DNA of 13,475 nt from Candidatus Nanopelagicales bacterium (GTDB lineage: Bacteria > Actinomycetota > Actinomycetes > S36-B12). The position numbers were made by a program, and so were the translations under genes. The notes below the pieces were generated by a model that ran no database searches, had not been told where the DNA came from, and saw nothing but the letters and a program-made list of their open reading frames with translations. Positions within the stretch are counted from its first letter, which is position 1. The number at the start of each line of letters is the position of its first letter. Location: the NCBI GenBank assembly GCA_018399515.1, contig JAGYOB010000131.1:1-13475 (forward strand). Direction: 5' to 3'. Shown here piece after piece: positions 13,324-13,475 of this stretch.

Positions 13324-13475
13324 ATGTCTCCGGCCGCGAACCTGCCCGAATCATCGAGCACGCAGGGATCCAGCAGGACGATCACGGATGCGATAGGCAT
13401 TGGGGAAGCGGGCAGTGGGGAAGCGGGCAGTGGGGGAGCGGGCAATGGGGGAGCAGGCGATGCGATGAGCGGCGC
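13324..13475 (+). CDS. N-terminus of an unidentified protein, running off the window
   Basis: ATG 13324 opens a frame that is still open at the window end (50 full codons). It starts MSPAANLPESSSTQGSSRTI and then becomes a Gly/Ala/Ser-rich repeat. No domain is visible. In many actinobacteria the gene beyond whiB3 and before guaB is an RNA polymerase sigma factor, so an N-terminal extension of a sigma factor is one possibility, but nothing in these residues shows it. AGAGG sits only one base from the ATG. GACAAT six bases before it could be a -10 for a leaderless start, with no good -35. The 217 bp between the whiB promoter and this ATG show only the CRP-like site and no convincing gene. Confidence 0.45.
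   Translation, partial: MSPAANLPESSSTQGSSRTITDAIGIGEAGSGEAGSGGAGNGGAGDAMSG
13402..13461 (+). repeat. Four 15-bp tandem repeats encoding a Gly/Ala-rich stretch; G-run rich
   Basis: Units at 13402-13416 and 13417-13431 are identical (GGGGAAGCGGGCAGT). Units at 13432-13446 and 13447-13461 are diverged copies. In the frame from 13324 they encode GEAGS, GEAGS, GGAGN and GGAGD. G-runs of three to five bases alternate with loops of three to four bases, so the plus strand also fits a G-quadruplex pattern. Confidence 0.85.

Noticed and set aside
13136..13396. An 86-codon plus-strand open frame upstream of the terminal gene, and a 106-codon minus-strand frame opposite it
   Set aside because: Both are Arg/Pro/Gly-rich with no domain or ribosome binding site, and they overlap each other and the 13324 frame. 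They look like chance frames in GC-rich DNA.
1..13475. A mobile element, defence system or biosynthetic island
   Set aside because: No transposase, integrase, tRNA, toxin-antitoxin, restriction or CRISPR component was found. All confident genes are housekeeping or common actinobacterial genes.

Overview
This window is a stretch of an actinobacterial chromosome with high G+C. Four things point that way: the gene order glmS-acpS-nnr-alr-hydrolase-tsaE-tsaB-rimI-tsaD ... groES-groEL with a convergent whiB, a WhiB-family iron-sulfur regulator, a histidine-tailed GroEL, and GTG starts. The genus cannot be fixed from the sequence alone. No tRNA, rRNA, insertion sequence, integrase or CRISPR array was seen. 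Almost all the coding content is housekeeping, and the unusual signals lie in the regulatory DNA.

Region 1 (1-8317) is a tightly packed plus-strand run that probably forms one or two operons. It holds the 3' part of glmS (amino sugar and wall precursor supply), acpS (activation of acyl carrier protein), nnr (repair of damaged NAD(P)H), alr (D-alanine for peptidoglycan), a membrane-anchored alpha/beta hydrolase, and then tsaE, tsaB, rimI and tsaD. The Tsa proteins make the t6A modification of tRNAs that read ANN codons. RimI is an N-acetyltransferase that habitually travels with them. Four junctions are 4-base ATGA overlaps (acpS/nnr, alr/hydrolase, tsaB/rimI, rimI/tsaD), which suggests translational coupling.

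Region 2 (8318-10389) separates tsaD from groES. In mycobacteria these two genes are neighbours. It starts with a 96-bp spacer that has four tandem TGACC repeats and a C-run tract able to form a G-quadruplex on the minus strand. Two genes follow: a membrane-anchored polysaccharide deacetylase-like protein and a homocysteine S-methyltransferase (mmuM).

Region 3 (10363-12714) is the groES-groEL1 heat-shock unit. Two HrcA operators (CIRCE elements), 45 bp apart, flank and overlap a clear promoter (TTGACG, 17 bp, TACCGT). The upstream operator is exactly the last eight codons plus the stop codon of mmuM. A leader of about 140 nt precedes groES. The groES-groEL spacer carries three consecutive GC-rich hairpins. 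A very long inverted repeat (two 25-nt arms with one internal mismatch) closes groEL and lies between it and the convergent whiB.

Region 4 (12747-13475) is whiB3/whiD on the minus strand, with a good promoter (TTGACC, 17 bp, TAAAGT), a strong ribosome binding site, and a CRP/FNR-type palindrome upstream. About 277 bp separate the whiB start from a possible plus-strand gene that begins at 13324 and runs off the window. Its visible end contains four 15-bp repeats encoding a Gly/Ala-rich stretch.
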